This document shows positions 21,912-30,336 of a DNA stretch of 64,000 nt, piece by piece; the stretch's first letter is position 1, and the number at the start of each line of letters is the position of its first letter. Source of the stretch: Thermotoga sp. SG1 (GTDB taxonomy: Bacteria; Thermotogota; Thermotogae; Thermotogales; Thermotogaceae); assembly GCF_002865985.1 (NCBI RefSeq), contig NZ_LNDD01000003.1, positions 124,001 to 188,000 of the forward strand, in the 5' to 3' direction. The notes beneath the pieces were generated by a model. It did no database searches. It had not been told where the DNA came from and was given only the letters and a program-made list of their open reading frames with translations. The position numbers and the translations under genes were made by a program.

Positions 21912-22499
21912 ATAATCGATACGGTCGAGAAAACCGGTGAAAGGGTTCTGAACAAAATATTGATACTTTCTCTGGGAATTCCTGTCGTTTTTTCTCTGAT
22001 CCGTGCCAAAATCGTTGAGACGGTGGGTTATTTCATATTCTGGCTGGGAGGTTTTTCTCCGTACGTGTATGAAAAGGTTGTGCACCAAGAAGTGCCTGAA
22101 AAGACAAAACTGATGCTCTCTTCGTCCATATTTCTTCACTCCGTTCTGGGGCAGTTCATGAACTTCTACGGGAAAATTCCTTTCTGGGACAAGTGCCTTC
22201 ATTTCTATGGATCTTTCGTTGTCACGTACTTTTTCTATCAAATTCTGACAAGAAAGTCCAGGTACTGGGACGAGGTTCCAGGAGCGATACTGATGGCCTT
22301 TCTTCTTAGTACCCTCTCTGGCCTTCTCTGGGAGATCGCTGAATTTGTCACAGACAAGGTGGTTCCGGGGTACAACACTCAAAAGGGTCTGGACGACACG
22401 ATGCTGGATCTCATCTTCGACCTTCTTGGAAGTTATGTGATGGCCAAAATCCTCTACAAAAAGAAGACAGGGCACGTGTTCTGGAGACCGCGTCCATGA
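21912..22499 (+). CDS. DUF2238/YjdF-like membrane protein, probable non-canonical start
   Basis: A membrane protein of about 195 residues with four or so hydrophobic segments. The pattern WDKCLHFYGSF, then GLLWEIAEF, then GLDDTMLDLIFDLLG matches what I recall of the DUF2238 (YjdF) family, whose function is unknown. The start is unusual. GGAGGTGA (21897-21904) is perfectly placed for ATA at 21912 (or ATC 21915), and there is no ATG, GTG or TTG in frame near it. The next ordinary start is TTG 21960, which lacks a ribosome-binding site. It is the first gene of an operon and overlaps the MFS gene by ATGA. Confidence 0.6.
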   Translation: MIDTVEKTGERVLNKILILSLGIPVVFSLIRAKIVETVGYFIFWLGGFSPYVYEKVVHQEVPEKTKLMLSSSIFLHSVLGQFMNFYGKIPFWDKCLHFYGSFVVTYFFYQILTRKSRYWDEVPGAILMAFLLSTLSGLLWEIAEFVTDKVVPGYNTQKGLDDTMLDLIFDLLGSYVMAKILYKKKTGHVFWRPRP

Positions 22500-23875
22500 A
22501 AAAAACCTATCTTTTTCTCACACTTGAAGGTATCTTTTCACTGTTCTATTCTCTGCTCGTTCAAGGTCCCGTTTTCACGGGACTTGCGATGCTTTTCAAC
22601 CTGGATGAATTCCTTCTGAGCATCGCCGCTGCCGTACCACCCATGATGCAGTTCTTTCAACTTTTCGCTTCTTTCTTCGTACGAAAGTACAGAAAGAGAC
22701 GCTTCCTCGTCAACGTGTTCAACGCCCTGAGCAGATTCAGCTTTGCAGCGCTCGTTGTGTTTGTTTTCCTTGGAAAAACAGATCCGACTACCTTCATCGG
22801 CGCTTTGATGATCTCGCAGATCTTCGCAGCCCTTTCGAGCAGCACCTGGAACTCCTGGATGAGAGATCTCATTCCTCCTGAAGAAAGGGGGAGGGTATTT
22901 GGAAACAGAAACATGTTCCTTTCCATAGGCAACGCCTTCATAATATACCTCTACTCCTTCCTAATCGATCGTTTCTCTATAGGTTTTGTCCTTGTGCTTC
23001 TTATCTCCATGGTGGGAACAGTTCTTTCCATCCTCTCGATGAACAAAATCCCAGACGTCCCAGTAAAGGCATCGGGAAGTGGTGTTCCTCTGAAGGCCGT
23101 CTTCAAGGACGACAACTTCATGAGATTTGTTCTCTTCACGTTCTACTGGAACATGGCGGTTACGTTCTCTTCTGCGTTCTACCATTACCACCTTCTGAAG
23201 AACCTGAATGTGAGTTACACCTACATCGCCTATATGATGATACTGAACAACTTCGTGGCGATGCTTGCCTACAGGATTTTAGGGAAGATCTCTGACAGCG
23301 TCGGACACAAAACAATAGCAGAATTTGGAATAGTGCTCGCCTCCTTTGTTTCTGGAATGTGGCTTTTTATGAACACCGAAACGTACAGAACACTGATGCT
23401 TTCAGACGCGGTGATCTCCTCTGTGGCCTGGTCTGCCATAAACCTGTCGCTTGCCATTCTCCCCATGGAGGTTGCCTTCGAATCAGACCCAATCTTTTTC
23501 GGTCTGAACGCTTCTTTTGCCAGTGTGGGAAGTCTGGCAGGCTCTTTCCTGGGAGGTATCGTTGCAAAGTTTCTTTCTGACATCTACATGAACATAAGCG
23601 GTTTTGAGATCTACGGTCTACAGTTACTCTTTTTAATGGCTGGATTCTTCAGATTCTCTGCTATATTCCTGTTGAGGAGAGTCAAGGTAAGGCAGTACAT
23701 TCCGTTCAGGGCGTTCATGTTGAGCACCCTCTTTGTCACCTTCAGAAGACCCGTGTACAGACTGATGGATGTGTACCTTATTCTGAAAAGGAGTGGTGAG
23801 CGTGTACGAAAGACTGCTGGAAGACTTAAGAAAAGGAAGGGTGATTCTGACAAGCAAGATGAAAGACAGAGTTAA
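22496..23875 (+). CDS. Major facilitator superfamily transporter
   Basis: A 459-residue polytopic protein with about twelve hydrophobic segments. Charged loops of MFS type occur after segment 2 (FFVRKYRKRRFLV) and after segment 8 (YRILGKISDSVGHK). RDLIPPEERGRVFGNR precedes segment 5, as in drug-efflux-like MFS proteins. The C-terminal tail is long and basic (KKRKGDSDKQDERQS). The substrate cannot be told. It overlaps the upstream gene by four bases and the downstream gene by 74. Confidence 0.82.
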   Translation: MKKTYLFLTLEGIFSLFYSLLVQGPVFTGLAMLFNLDEFLLSIAAAVPPMMQFFQLFASFFVRKYRKRRFLVNVFNALSRFSFAALVVFVFLGKTDPTTFIGALMISQIFAALSSSTWNSWMRDLIPPEERGRVFGNRNMFLSIGNAFIIYLYSFLIDRFSIGFVLVLLISMVGTVLSILSMNKIPDVPVKASGSGVPLKAVFKDDNFMRFVLFTFYWNMAVTFSSAFYHYHLLKNLNVSYTYIAYMMILNNFVAMLAYRILGKISDSVGHKTIAEFGIVLASFVSGMWLFMNTETYRTLMLSDAVISSVAWSAINLSLAILPMEVAFESDPIFFGLNASFASVGSLAGSFLGGIVAKFLSDIYMNISGFEIYGLQLLFLMAGFFRFSAIFLLRRVKVRQYIPFRAFMLSTLFVTFRRPVYRLMDVYLILKRSGERVRKTAGRLKKRKGDSDKQDERQS

Positions 23876-24275
23876 CGGCATGACGATAGGGTGGGGATTC
23901 TTCGGTATCATGTGGGAAGAAGAGTACTTCATTACCGCTGTGAGGCCTCAGAGATTCACCTGGCGTCTCATCAAAGAGAGCAGAAGATTCACTCTGAACT
24001 TTCTGAGCGAAGAACACAGAGAGGCGCTTAATTACTTTGGGCGTGTGAGTGGGTACCAGGAAGAGAAGTTCAAGAAGGGACTCCTTCACCTGGATGAACT
24101 GGAAGGCTTCACTGCTCCCATAAAAGAAGCACACACACTGATTGAGTGCTCTGTGACGTTCGCAAACAACGTAGAGCCTTTCGTTCTTCCTCAGGGGATC
24201 ATCGACAGGTTCTACAAAGATCACGGTTTCCACACGTTGTTTTTTGGAAAGATCGAGAAGGTGCTTCAGAGATGA
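23802..24275 (+). CDS. Flavin reductase-like (FMN-binding split barrel) protein
   Basis: A protein of about 157 residues resembling the flavin reductase / DIM6 family, which binds FMN and reduces it or acts as a flavoprotein oxidoreductase. Family-like stretches are MTIGWGFFGIMWEEEYFITAVRP trimmed at GWGFFG, RRFTLNFLS and GRVSGYQEEKFKKG. The start is chosen as GTG 23802 because AAGGAG lies eight bases upstream; GTG 23793 and 23796 overlap that site. It lies inside the end of the MFS gene and overlaps sfsA by four bases, so the three are co-transcribed. Confidence 0.75.
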   Translation: MYERLLEDLRKGRVILTSKMKDRVNGMTIGWGFFGIMWEEEYFITAVRPQRFTWRLIKESRRFTLNFLSEEHREALNYFGRVSGYQEEKFKKGLLHLDELEGFTAPIKEAHTLIECSVTFANNVEPFVLPQGIIDRFYKDHGFHTLFFGKIEKVLQR

Positions 24276-24940
24276 AACTCGAGATACCGTTCGACGAAGA
24301 AGGGATCTTTCTTGAAAGAAAGAACAGATTCACGGGTATCGTCTCTGTTGGAAAAGAGAGAACACAGGTTCACATCCACAACACGGGCCGTCTTCCACTA
24401 CTATCGCCTGGGAAAAGGGTTCTTCTGAAGCGGGCAAAATCCGAAAAGAGAAAGACAAAATGGGATCTTCTTGCGGTCGAGCACAGGGAAGAATACGTCT
24501 TTGTCCACTCTGGATACCACAGCCTCATAGCAGAAAGACTTCTCGAGGGAATGTTCCCGGGTGCCAGAATAGAAAGAGAAAAAACCTTTGGAAACAGCGT
24601 GCTGGATTTTCTGATAGACGGGAAAACCTTTGTGGAAGTGAAGGGATGCACGTTCGAAGAAAACGGTGTTGCCATGTTTCCGGATGCTCCAACAACGAGG
24701 GGAAGAAGACACGTGGAAGAACTGATCCAATGTGTTGAAAGTGGCTTCAGAGCGCTTCTTTTGATACTGGTTTTTCTTGAGAGCAGGTGCTTTTTTCCAA
24801 ACAAAAAGGTCGATCCTTTCTTTTCCGAGATCTTCTGGCGCGCTCTGAGCAAAGGGGTCGATGTTTGTGTGTTCAGGTTAAAATATGATGGAGAGTATCT
24901 TTACTCGATGGGGAATCTATCGATCTGTGAGGAGGTGTAG
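24272..24940 (+). CDS. sfsA: SfsA family protein
   Basis: A 222-residue member of the SfsA family, named for an E. coli gene that stimulates maltose metabolism when overexpressed. It combines an N-terminal OB-like region (KNRFTGIVSVG, HIHNTGR) with a nuclease-like C-terminal fold containing SVLDFLIDGKTFVEVKGCT and FPDAPTTRGRRHVEEL. The conserved D...EVKG acids suggest a nuclease-type metal site, but the biochemical role of the family is unresolved. The start ATG 24272 overlaps the preceding stop; GAAGGTG lies ten bases upstream. Confidence 0.88.
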   Translation: MKLEIPFDEEGIFLERKNRFTGIVSVGKERTQVHIHNTGRLPLLSPGKRVLLKRAKSEKRKTKWDLLAVEHREEYVFVHSGYHSLIAERLLEGMFPGARIEREKTFGNSVLDFLIDGKTFVEVKGCTFEENGVAMFPDAPTTRGRRHVEELIQCVESGFRALLLILVFLESRCFFPNKKVDPFFSEIFWRALSKGVDVCVFRLKYDGEYLYSMGNLSICEEV

Positions 24941-24943
24941 AAA

Positions 24944-25138
24944 ATGGAGAACCCAACCATCGAGCAGCTTGTGAGAAGGTACGTGGAGATAAAAGATCTC
25001 ATGAAGGAACTCAGAGCAGAGAAGAAGGAAATCGAGGAGGTTTTGAGGGAATACGCTCAGAGAACCGGAATCAGAGAATTCGAGGTGGATGGGAAAAAGG
25101 TCTTCTTCGAGGAAAAACTCAGCTTGAAGGTAAAATGA
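24944..25138 (+). CDS. Small coiled-coil protein of unknown function
   Basis: A 64-residue highly charged protein. Residues 5-40 look like a single amphipathic helix or coiled coil (IEQLVRRYVEIKDLMKELRA), followed by a short beta-like tail with IREFEVDGKKVFFEEKL. It is very likely real: GAGGAGGTG is eight bases from the ATG, the gene is four bases after sfsA, and a hairpin follows its stop. No family is recognised. The helix-plus-strand shape recalls small phage recombination accessory proteins, but nothing around supports that. Confidence 0.75.
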   Translation: MENPTIEQLVRRYVEIKDLMKELRAEKKEIEEVLREYAQRTGIREFEVDGKKVFFEEKLSLKVK

Positions 25139-25156
25139 GCCCGCACGAGGCGGGCT
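25138..25156. terminator. Hairpin shared by convergent small protein and Rrf2 genes
   Basis: AGCCCGC pairs with GCGGGCT around ACGAG. It lies exactly between the TGA of the small gene and the TGA of the Rrf2 gene. There is no real T-tract on either side, so termination may be weak. Confidence 0.55.
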
Positions 25157-25573
25157 TCACATCTGTTTCAACTTCTCTTCCTGTTCCTTCACAAGGTCTT
25201 CCAGGGTGACACTACCGAGTACCTTCTCTATTTCTTCTTCTACCCTCTTCCAAAGAGATCTGATGACACAATCCAGTTCATCGGGACAACCCGGCATGTC
25301 GAAGAACACCCTGGCCTTTCTGTCCAAAAGAAAGATGATATCGGACACTCTTATCTCCCTTGGTGGTCGTGCGAGTCTGTATCCCCCAGTCTTTCCTCTT
25401 TTTGTTTCCACGATACCTGGCTTCCTGAGGGTGTAGAGTATCTTCTCTGCGAACTCCCTGGGAACGGAGTTTTTTGCCTTTTCCAGTATCTCCGTCATCG
25501 AGAGGTATCTGTCGTACTCTTTTGCCATCACGATCATGAGCCTGAGGGCGTACTCGCTTCGCATCGTGAACAT
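25157..25573 (-). CDS. Rrf2/IscR-family transcription regulator
   Basis: A 138-residue DNA-binding protein. The winged helix is at residues 5-70, with RSEYALRLMIVMA, the recognition-helix region FAEKILYTLRK and the wing KRGKTGGYRLARPP. IscR, NsrR and relatives bind an iron-sulfur cluster through C-x5-C-x5-C. Here C96 and C102 keep that spacing but the third position is W108. The protein could therefore bind a cluster with another ligand, bind a different metal, or act as a thiol switch. It is the last gene in a run with the LysM lipoprotein, one base after its stop; GGAGGG precedes its ATG. Confidence 0.87.
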   Translation of the reverse strand: MFTMRSEYALRLMIVMAKEYDRYLSMTEILEKAKNSVPREFAEKILYTLRKPGIVETKRGKTGGYRLARPPREIRVSDIIFLLDRKARVFFDMPGCPDELDCVIRSLWKRVEEEIEKVLGSVTLEDLVKEQEEKLKQM

Positions 25574-25574
25574 G

Positions 25575-27233
25575 TCAATCCCTCCAGACGAAAACTCTGG
25601 ACACGATCTTTCGATTGTGAAGGGCCTCTCTTATACTGTCCAGGTATATGTCGATCTTTCTTCCCTTAATGACTCCTCCAATGTCCTCTACGACAAAAAC
25701 ACCACCGCTTGGTGTGTCTCTGAGTTCAGGAATGTACAGAACGGATCCGATGGGAAAGACAGATGTGTCAGCCGCGGCCGTTTGCCACTCCTTCGGTATT
25801 TTCCCGGATTTTGTGAGTCTGAAAGCAGGGTGTTCAGGAAGTTTTCCATCCTCCCACTCTGTATAGAAGCTGATTTCGAACTCTCCCATGTTCGAAAAGA
25901 ACAGAAACATGGGATCCTTCGGTTCTCCCTCCACGTAGAGTTCGAACTCCACGTTACTTCCTCCGTATCCGATCGTCTCTCCCGCACCAACCCAGTCACC
26001 GACGTTGACTCTCACAACGGAGAGATTCCTGTACACGGTCTCCACATCGTTTCCATGGTACACGACGACCGTTCCATTTTTTACGCTCTTCACCCTTCCT
26101 GGAAGAGCGGCTTTCACTTTTTGGCCGGAACTTTCAAGCACAACTCCCGAAGAGAACGAGCCATCCGATTTCAAGCCAAATCCAGCGACCACGATCTTTG
26201 GATCGGGTTTTTCTCCCACCGGAAAACTCGCAGAAAGATTCGTCACGGGCACTTTTATGATCTGTCCCGCTATTAGTCTTCTGGGGTCTTCTATTCCGTT
26301 GAGTTTCATGATCTTCTCCACCCCGTCAGGTCCCAGATCAAAGGCTTCACTGATCTTTGCAAGGGTGTCTCCACGTTCCACCCTGATGAAAACGTATCCT
26401 TCTTCGATTCCAAGAATTCGGGCTATTTCGTAGCTTCTCACCAGTCTTCTGAATTCATCAAGATACTTTCTCAGTTGCTCGGTGTACGCATTCACGTCCA
26501 CAAGCTGTGGATTATCAGTGTTTCTTATTTCCTGTACTATCTGTTCAAGATTCTTCTGGTTGTTTTCCAGCTGTGAGAGTCTGTTCTCTATCTGAACGAT
26601 TCGGTCTTCGATCTCATCGTTTGTGGTGTACACGACCGTTTCTCTGGTCTCGCTCTGTGATAACACACGCAGAGCCACTTTGGAGAGAAGTTTTTCTGAA
26701 CTTTCCAGTCTTTTTTCTATTTCATCCACACGCGAAGAGTTCCTCTCCAGACGAGAAACCCTCTCTTCCAGATCAAGGAGGATATGTTTGAGATCATCAG
26801 AAGGTGATGGGGTACTTCCAAGATTGACTATGCTCATCTTCCTTTCGAGTTCTGAAACTTTCGTTTTCAGATCTTCAAGATCAGACATCACAGAGACTGC
26901 TTTTTCCACAGCAGGAATCTTCATGGAAATGGTGTAGTAGCTGCTTTCGATCTCATCCAGTCTTGTGCGGAACTCTTCCTGAAGAGAAGAAAGGTCCTTT
27001 TTCAGGTACTCCATTTCTCTCTTCAATGACTCTATCTCCCTTTGAGAAGAGTTTTGAGAGTCTACCCTTTTTTGAAGATCGTCGATCTTTTTTTCCAGAA
27101 GGTCCATATGAGAGTTGATCTGTCTGATCTGTTCTTCCATTTTATCAAGTTTTTCTTTCCACTCAGAGGGTACACACGCTCCAAGAAATACCAGTAACAG
27201 GAGAAAGATCAAGATTTTCTTAAGTCTTGCCAT
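25575..27233 (-). CDS. Envelope lipoprotein: coiled coil, LysM, LytM-like and 3D domains
   Basis: A 552-residue exported lipoprotein. The signal ends in the lipobox LGAC (C20). Residues about 24-265 are a long coiled coil. LysM (about 280-328) contains VERGDTLAKISEAF and RLIAGQIIKVP, which bind peptidoglycan. A LytM/M23-like barrel (about 370-435, KNGTVVVYHGNDVETVYRNL, VGDWVGAGETIGYGG) lacks the HxH zinc motif, so it is probably inactive, like EnvC or NlpD. The C-terminal 3D domain (about 450-552, FPIGSVLYIPE, VEDIGGVIKGRKIDIYLDS) is the fold of lytic transglycosylases with a catalytic Asp. Likely role: cutting or guiding cutting of peptidoglycan. ATG 27233 follows GGGGAG and overlaps the DUF2225 gene. 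Confidence 0.82.
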   Translation of the reverse strand: MARLKKILIFLLLLVFLGACVPSEWKEKLDKMEEQIRQINSHMDLLEKKIDDLQKRVDSQNSSQREIESLKREMEYLKKDLSSLQEEFRTRLDEIESSYYTISMKIPAVEKAVSVMSDLEDLKTKVSELERKMSIVNLGSTPSPSDDLKHILLDLEERVSRLERNSSRVDEIEKRLESSEKLLSKVALRVLSQSETRETVVYTTNDEIEDRIVQIENRLSQLENNQKNLEQIVQEIRNTDNPQLVDVNAYTEQLRKYLDEFRRLVRSYEIARILGIEEGYVFIRVERGDTLAKISEAFDLGPDGVEKIMKLNGIEDPRRLIAGQIIKVPVTNLSASFPVGEKPDPKIVVAGFGLKSDGSFSSGVVLESSGQKVKAALPGRVKSVKNGTVVVYHGNDVETVYRNLSVVRVNVGDWVGAGETIGYGGSNVEFELYVEGEPKDPMFLFFSNMGEFEISFYTEWEDGKLPEHPAFRLTKSGKIPKEWQTAAADTSVFPIGSVLYIPELRDTPSGGVFVVEDIGGVIKGRKIDIYLDSIREALHNRKIVSRVFVWRD

Positions 27234-27862
27234 CTTTCTCTCCCCACTTTCGCGTACAGGGAATCTCTGTGCTTTCCGAGGAGACGCTCGTACCACCTTG
27301 CAGCTTCTTTCCTTTTTCCAAGGAGTTGATTCAACACTCCAAGATAAAAGAGTATCATGGGTTCATCCGATTCTTCGTAGCTATCGTATTTGAAGTGATT
27401 TTCGAATTCTTTCAGAGCACGCTCGATGTATCGCTTTTCGTCTTCTGGCCTTCCCATCTCTCTGAAGAGCCAGGCGATCTTGAGATAGGAAATCGCCACT
27501 TTCTTCCTCTGATTCAAAACGGAGTACACGATTCCACTCAGGGCGTACCGCTTTATCGCTTCTGCATGTGTTTCTTCATTCTTCAGTTTGATCTTCTTTT
27601 TGGCCTCTTCGAGCAGTTCTTTGAGCCTTTTCTCTGTTTCCTCACCTTTTATTTTGATGGTTTCAAAATCCTTGTCGAACGCAGAAAAGTAGCAGTTTGG
27701 GCACGTTACTACCTCGTAGAGCAAGGGATTCACATCCTCAAAAACTGGTTTCAGATCGATGTCTCTTGACTTGATCTTTACCGCATCGTAAAAGACCATC
27801 TTTTTCCTGAACCTGTGTTCACAGAAAGGGCACGTGAACTCTTTTTCCCAGAAGGTTCTCAT
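27209..27862 (-). CDS. DUF2225 family zinc-binding protein
   Basis: A 217-residue protein that fits the DUF2225 family as I recall it: an N-terminal pair of CxxC motifs (CPFCEHRF and CPNCYFSAF) that probably bind zinc, then TPR-like helices (VYSVLNQRKKVAISYLKIAW, RYIERALKEF, GVLNQLLGKRKEAARW). The function of the family is unknown. The gene overlaps ftsY by ATGA and the lipoprotein gene by 25 bases, so it is in the ftsY operon. Confidence 0.82.
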   Translation of the reverse strand: MRTFWEKEFTCPFCEHRFRKKMVFYDAVKIKSRDIDLKPVFEDVNPLLYEVVTCPNCYFSAFDKDFETIKIKGEETEKRLKELLEEAKKKIKLKNEETHAEAIKRYALSGIVYSVLNQRKKVAISYLKIAWLFREMGRPEDEKRYIERALKEFENHFKYDSYEESDEPMILFYLGVLNQLLGKRKEAARWYERLLGKHRDSLYAKVGRERWQDLRKS

Positions 27863-28743
27863 TCGGAAAGGAGCACCTCCACGAACGCATGGGGAGCGAA
27901 CGGTTTCAGATCATCTTCTTTTTCACCAACCCCCACGAATTTTATAGGAATTCCCAGTTCCTTTGCTATGGCAAGGGCAATTCCACCCTTTGCGGTGCCG
28001 TCGAGCTTTGTCAGGATGATTCCTGTGACGTCCACCGCATCTTTAAACACCTTAGCCTGAACAAGTCCGTTCTGCCCTGTGGTGGCGTCTATCACAAGGA
28101 GCACCTCGTGTGGAGCCTCCGGAATCTTTTTCTTTATCACCCTGTGAACCTTTCTCAGTTCTTCCATGAGGTTCTTCTTCGTGTGAAGTCTTCCAGCGGT
28201 GTCTATTATCACCACATCCTTGTTTCTGGCAAGAGCGTGGGAGACGGCGTCGAACGCAACGGCAGCGGGATCTGCTCCTTCCGAATGGGCTATCACGGTG
28301 GCGCCGATGCGATCTCCCCAGAGTTTGAGCTGTTCTATGGCTGCGGCTCTGAAGGTGTCGGCGGCCGCCAGTACAACGCTTTTTCCTCTATCAGCGAACA
28401 TCTTTGCGAGTTTGCCGCAGGATGTGGTTTTCCCCGTTCCGTTCACACCGACCACGGTTATCACGAAGGGTGGGCTATCCGGTTCGTTCAGTTCTGTTTC
28501 GAAGTTTAGAATTTCAAGAAGAGTTTCCCTCAGTGCTTCCAGGGCATCTCCATCTTTTTCCTCAATCCTTTCCAAAATGTACTCTGTTGTTTCAATACCA
28601 ACGTCTGCCTGAATGAGAAGTTCTTCGAGTTTCTCGCGAGTTTCATCGTCCAGTTTTTTTCCTTTGAGAAGGTTCACCACTTTTCCAAAGAACGCGTCTT
28701 TTGTTTTCTGAAGGCCCTTTTTCAGAAAGTCAAAGAGTCCCAT
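27859..28743 (-). CDS. ftsY: Signal recognition particle receptor FtsY
   Basis: SRP GTPase that docks ribosome-SRP complexes at the membrane for co-translational insertion. The 294-residue protein has the NG domain only, with a short amphipathic N-terminus ([19 protein letters not shown]) for membrane contact and no long acidic A domain. GTPase motifs are [33 protein letters not shown] and [17 protein letters not shown] precedes the ATG. It heads the minus-strand group ftsY, DUF2225, lipoprotein and Rrf2. Confidence 0.97.
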   Translation of the reverse strand: MGLFDFLKKGLQKTKDAFFGKVVNLLKGKKLDDETREKLEELLIQADVGIETTEYILERIEEKDGDALEALRETLLEILNFETELNEPDSPPFVITVVGVNGTGKTTSCGKLAKMFADRGKSVVLAAADTFRAAAIEQLKLWGDRIGATVIAHSEGADPAAVAFDAVSHALARNKDVVIIDTAGRLHTKKNLMEELRKVHRVIKKKIPEAPHEVLLVIDATTGQNGLVQAKVFKDAVDVTGIILTKLDGTAKGGIALAIAKELGIPIKFVGVGEKEDDLKPFAPHAFVEVLLSE

Positions 28744-28769
28744 CTTTTCTACCTCCCGATTTTTCCATC

Positions 28770-28799
28770 AATATAAGCATACCACATGTGTTTTTTGAA
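28770..28799 (-). promoter_or_regulatory. Candidate ftsY promoter
   Basis: On the minus strand TTCAAA (28799-28794), an 18-base spacer and TATATT (28775-28770). The match is moderate. I did not find a convincing promoter for the divergent htrA gene in the same 115-base gap; TTGAAC at 28795-28800 has no good -10 downstream. Confidence 0.4.
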
Positions 28800-28858
28800 C
28801 TGTCTGGAGAAGATGTGTGTCTAAGAAACCGGAAACCTCACCGAAGGAGGGATGAAAG

Positions 28859-30241
28859 ATGAAGAAATTTCTCGTAGTCATCTTAACTGTAGTTGTTCTC
28901 TCCAGCGTTTTTCCATACGTCAATCCCGACTACGAAAGTCCCATCGTGAAAGTTGTGGAGGCATGTGCGCCCGCCGTTGTGAAGATAGATGTGACGAAGA
29001 CGGTGAAAACCACTTTCTTCGATCCTTACTTCGAAGAGTTCTTCAAGAAATGGTTTGGAGAACTCCCTCCAGGTTTTGAAAGACAGGTTTCCAGCCTTGG
29101 ATCTGGTTTCATTTTCGATCCTGAAGGCTACATTCTCACCAACTACCACGTGGTCGGAGGTGCTGATAACATCACTGTGACCCTGCTGGACGGGAGCAAA
29201 TACGATGCAGAGTACATAGGTGGTGACGAAGAACTCGACATCGCTGTTATAAAGATCAGGACCTCTGGCAAAGAATTTCCATACCTTGAATTCGGTGATT
29301 CAGACAAGGTGAAAATTGGTGAGTGGGCAATAGCCATAGGAAATCCCCTTGGATTCCAGCATACAGTGACCGTGGGTGTAGTCAGTGCCACAAACAGGAG
29401 GATACCAAAACCTGATGGTAGCGGATATTACGTGGGACTCATCCAGACAGACGCGGCGATAAACCCTGGAAACAGCGGAGGTCCCCTTCTGAACATCCAT
29501 GGTGAGGTGATCGGAATAAACACCGCAATAGTCAATCCTCAAGAAGCGGTGAACCTTGGATTTGCCATACCCATAAACACGGTGAAGAAATTCCTGGACA
29601 CCATCCTCACCAAAAAGAAGGTTGAGAAAGCCTACCTTGGTGTGACCGTCATGACCCTCACAGAAGAAACGGCCAAGGCCCTGGGACTCAAATCCACAAG
29701 CGGTGCCCTCATAACGAGCGTACAGAAGGACTCTCCTGCAGAAAGAGCAGGCCTCAAAGAAGGTGACGTGATCCTCAAGGTCGATGATCAGGATGTGAGG
29801 AGTCACGAAGAACTCGTCTCCATCATCCACACTTACAAACCGGAAGACACTGCAACTCTCACCATAGAGAGGAAAGGAAAGATCATGAAGGTTCAGGTAA
29901 CGTTCGGATCTTCCTCTGAAGAGGAAACTGCAGTATCGGAAGGAGAAAAAACGATAGACGTTCTCGGTATCACGGTGGCCAACATCACACCAGCGGACAG
30001 AGAGACTTACTCGATCACAGAAGAGATCCAGGGAGTCATAGTAAGAGAGAGCAGCGGAAGGTTTAGAATCCAGAAAGGAGACATCATCGTTGCAGTTTAC
30101 ATAAACGGAAGAAGATATGATATAAATTCAGTGGAGGACCTCGAAAAAGTTGCCTCGAAAATAAAACAAGGAGACTACATAGCCCTGTACATCTACAGAA
30201 ACGGTGCGAGGGTGTTTGTGAGTTTCATATATCAGAGATAG
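28859..30241 (+). CDS. htrA: HtrA/DegP-family periplasmic serine protease
   Basis: ATP-independent protease and chaperone for misfolded envelope proteins. The 460-residue protein has an N-terminal signal or anchor (MKKFLVVILTVVVLSSVF), a trypsin-like domain with the triad H97 (NYHVV), D127 (ELDIAV) and S206 (GNSGGPL), then two PDZ domains (about 270-360 and 370-458, the first with SPAERAGLKEGDVILKVD). T. maritima HtrA is well studied and has the same length. AAGGAGGG precedes the ATG; the gene stands alone with a strong terminator. Confidence 0.96.
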   Translation: MKKFLVVILTVVVLSSVFPYVNPDYESPIVKVVEACAPAVVKIDVTKTVKTTFFDPYFEEFFKKWFGELPPGFERQVSSLGSGFIFDPEGYILTNYHVVGGADNITVTLLDGSKYDAEYIGGDEELDIAVIKIRTSGKEFPYLEFGDSDKVKIGEWAIAIGNPLGFQHTVTVGVVSATNRRIPKPDGSGYYVGLIQTDAAINPGNSGGPLLNIHGEVIGINTAIVNPQEAVNLGFAIPINTVKKFLDTILTKKKVEKAYLGVTVMTLTEETAKALGLKSTSGALITSVQKDSPAERAGLKEGDVILKVDDQDVRSHEELVSIIHTYKPEDTATLTIERKGKIMKVQVTFGSSSEEETAVSEGEKTIDVLGITVANITPADRETYSITEEIQGVIVRESSGRFRIQKGDIIVAVYINGRRYDINSVEDLEKVASKIKQGDYIALYIYRNGARVFVSFIYQR

Positions 30242-30283
30242 AGAAGCCTCCCCTCAATGTTAATAGAGCCCCCTGCGGTGATT

Positions 30284-30310
30284 CCCCCTCCAGTGGAGGG
30301 GGATTTTTTT
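30284..30310 (+). terminator. Strong terminator of htrA
   Basis: CCCCCTCC pairs with GGAGGGGG around AGT (30284-30302) and runs into ATTTTTTT. This is the clearest rho-independent terminator in the window. Confidence 0.93.
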
Positions 30311-30336
30311 GATATCATAAAAGCGAGGTGAGAAGG

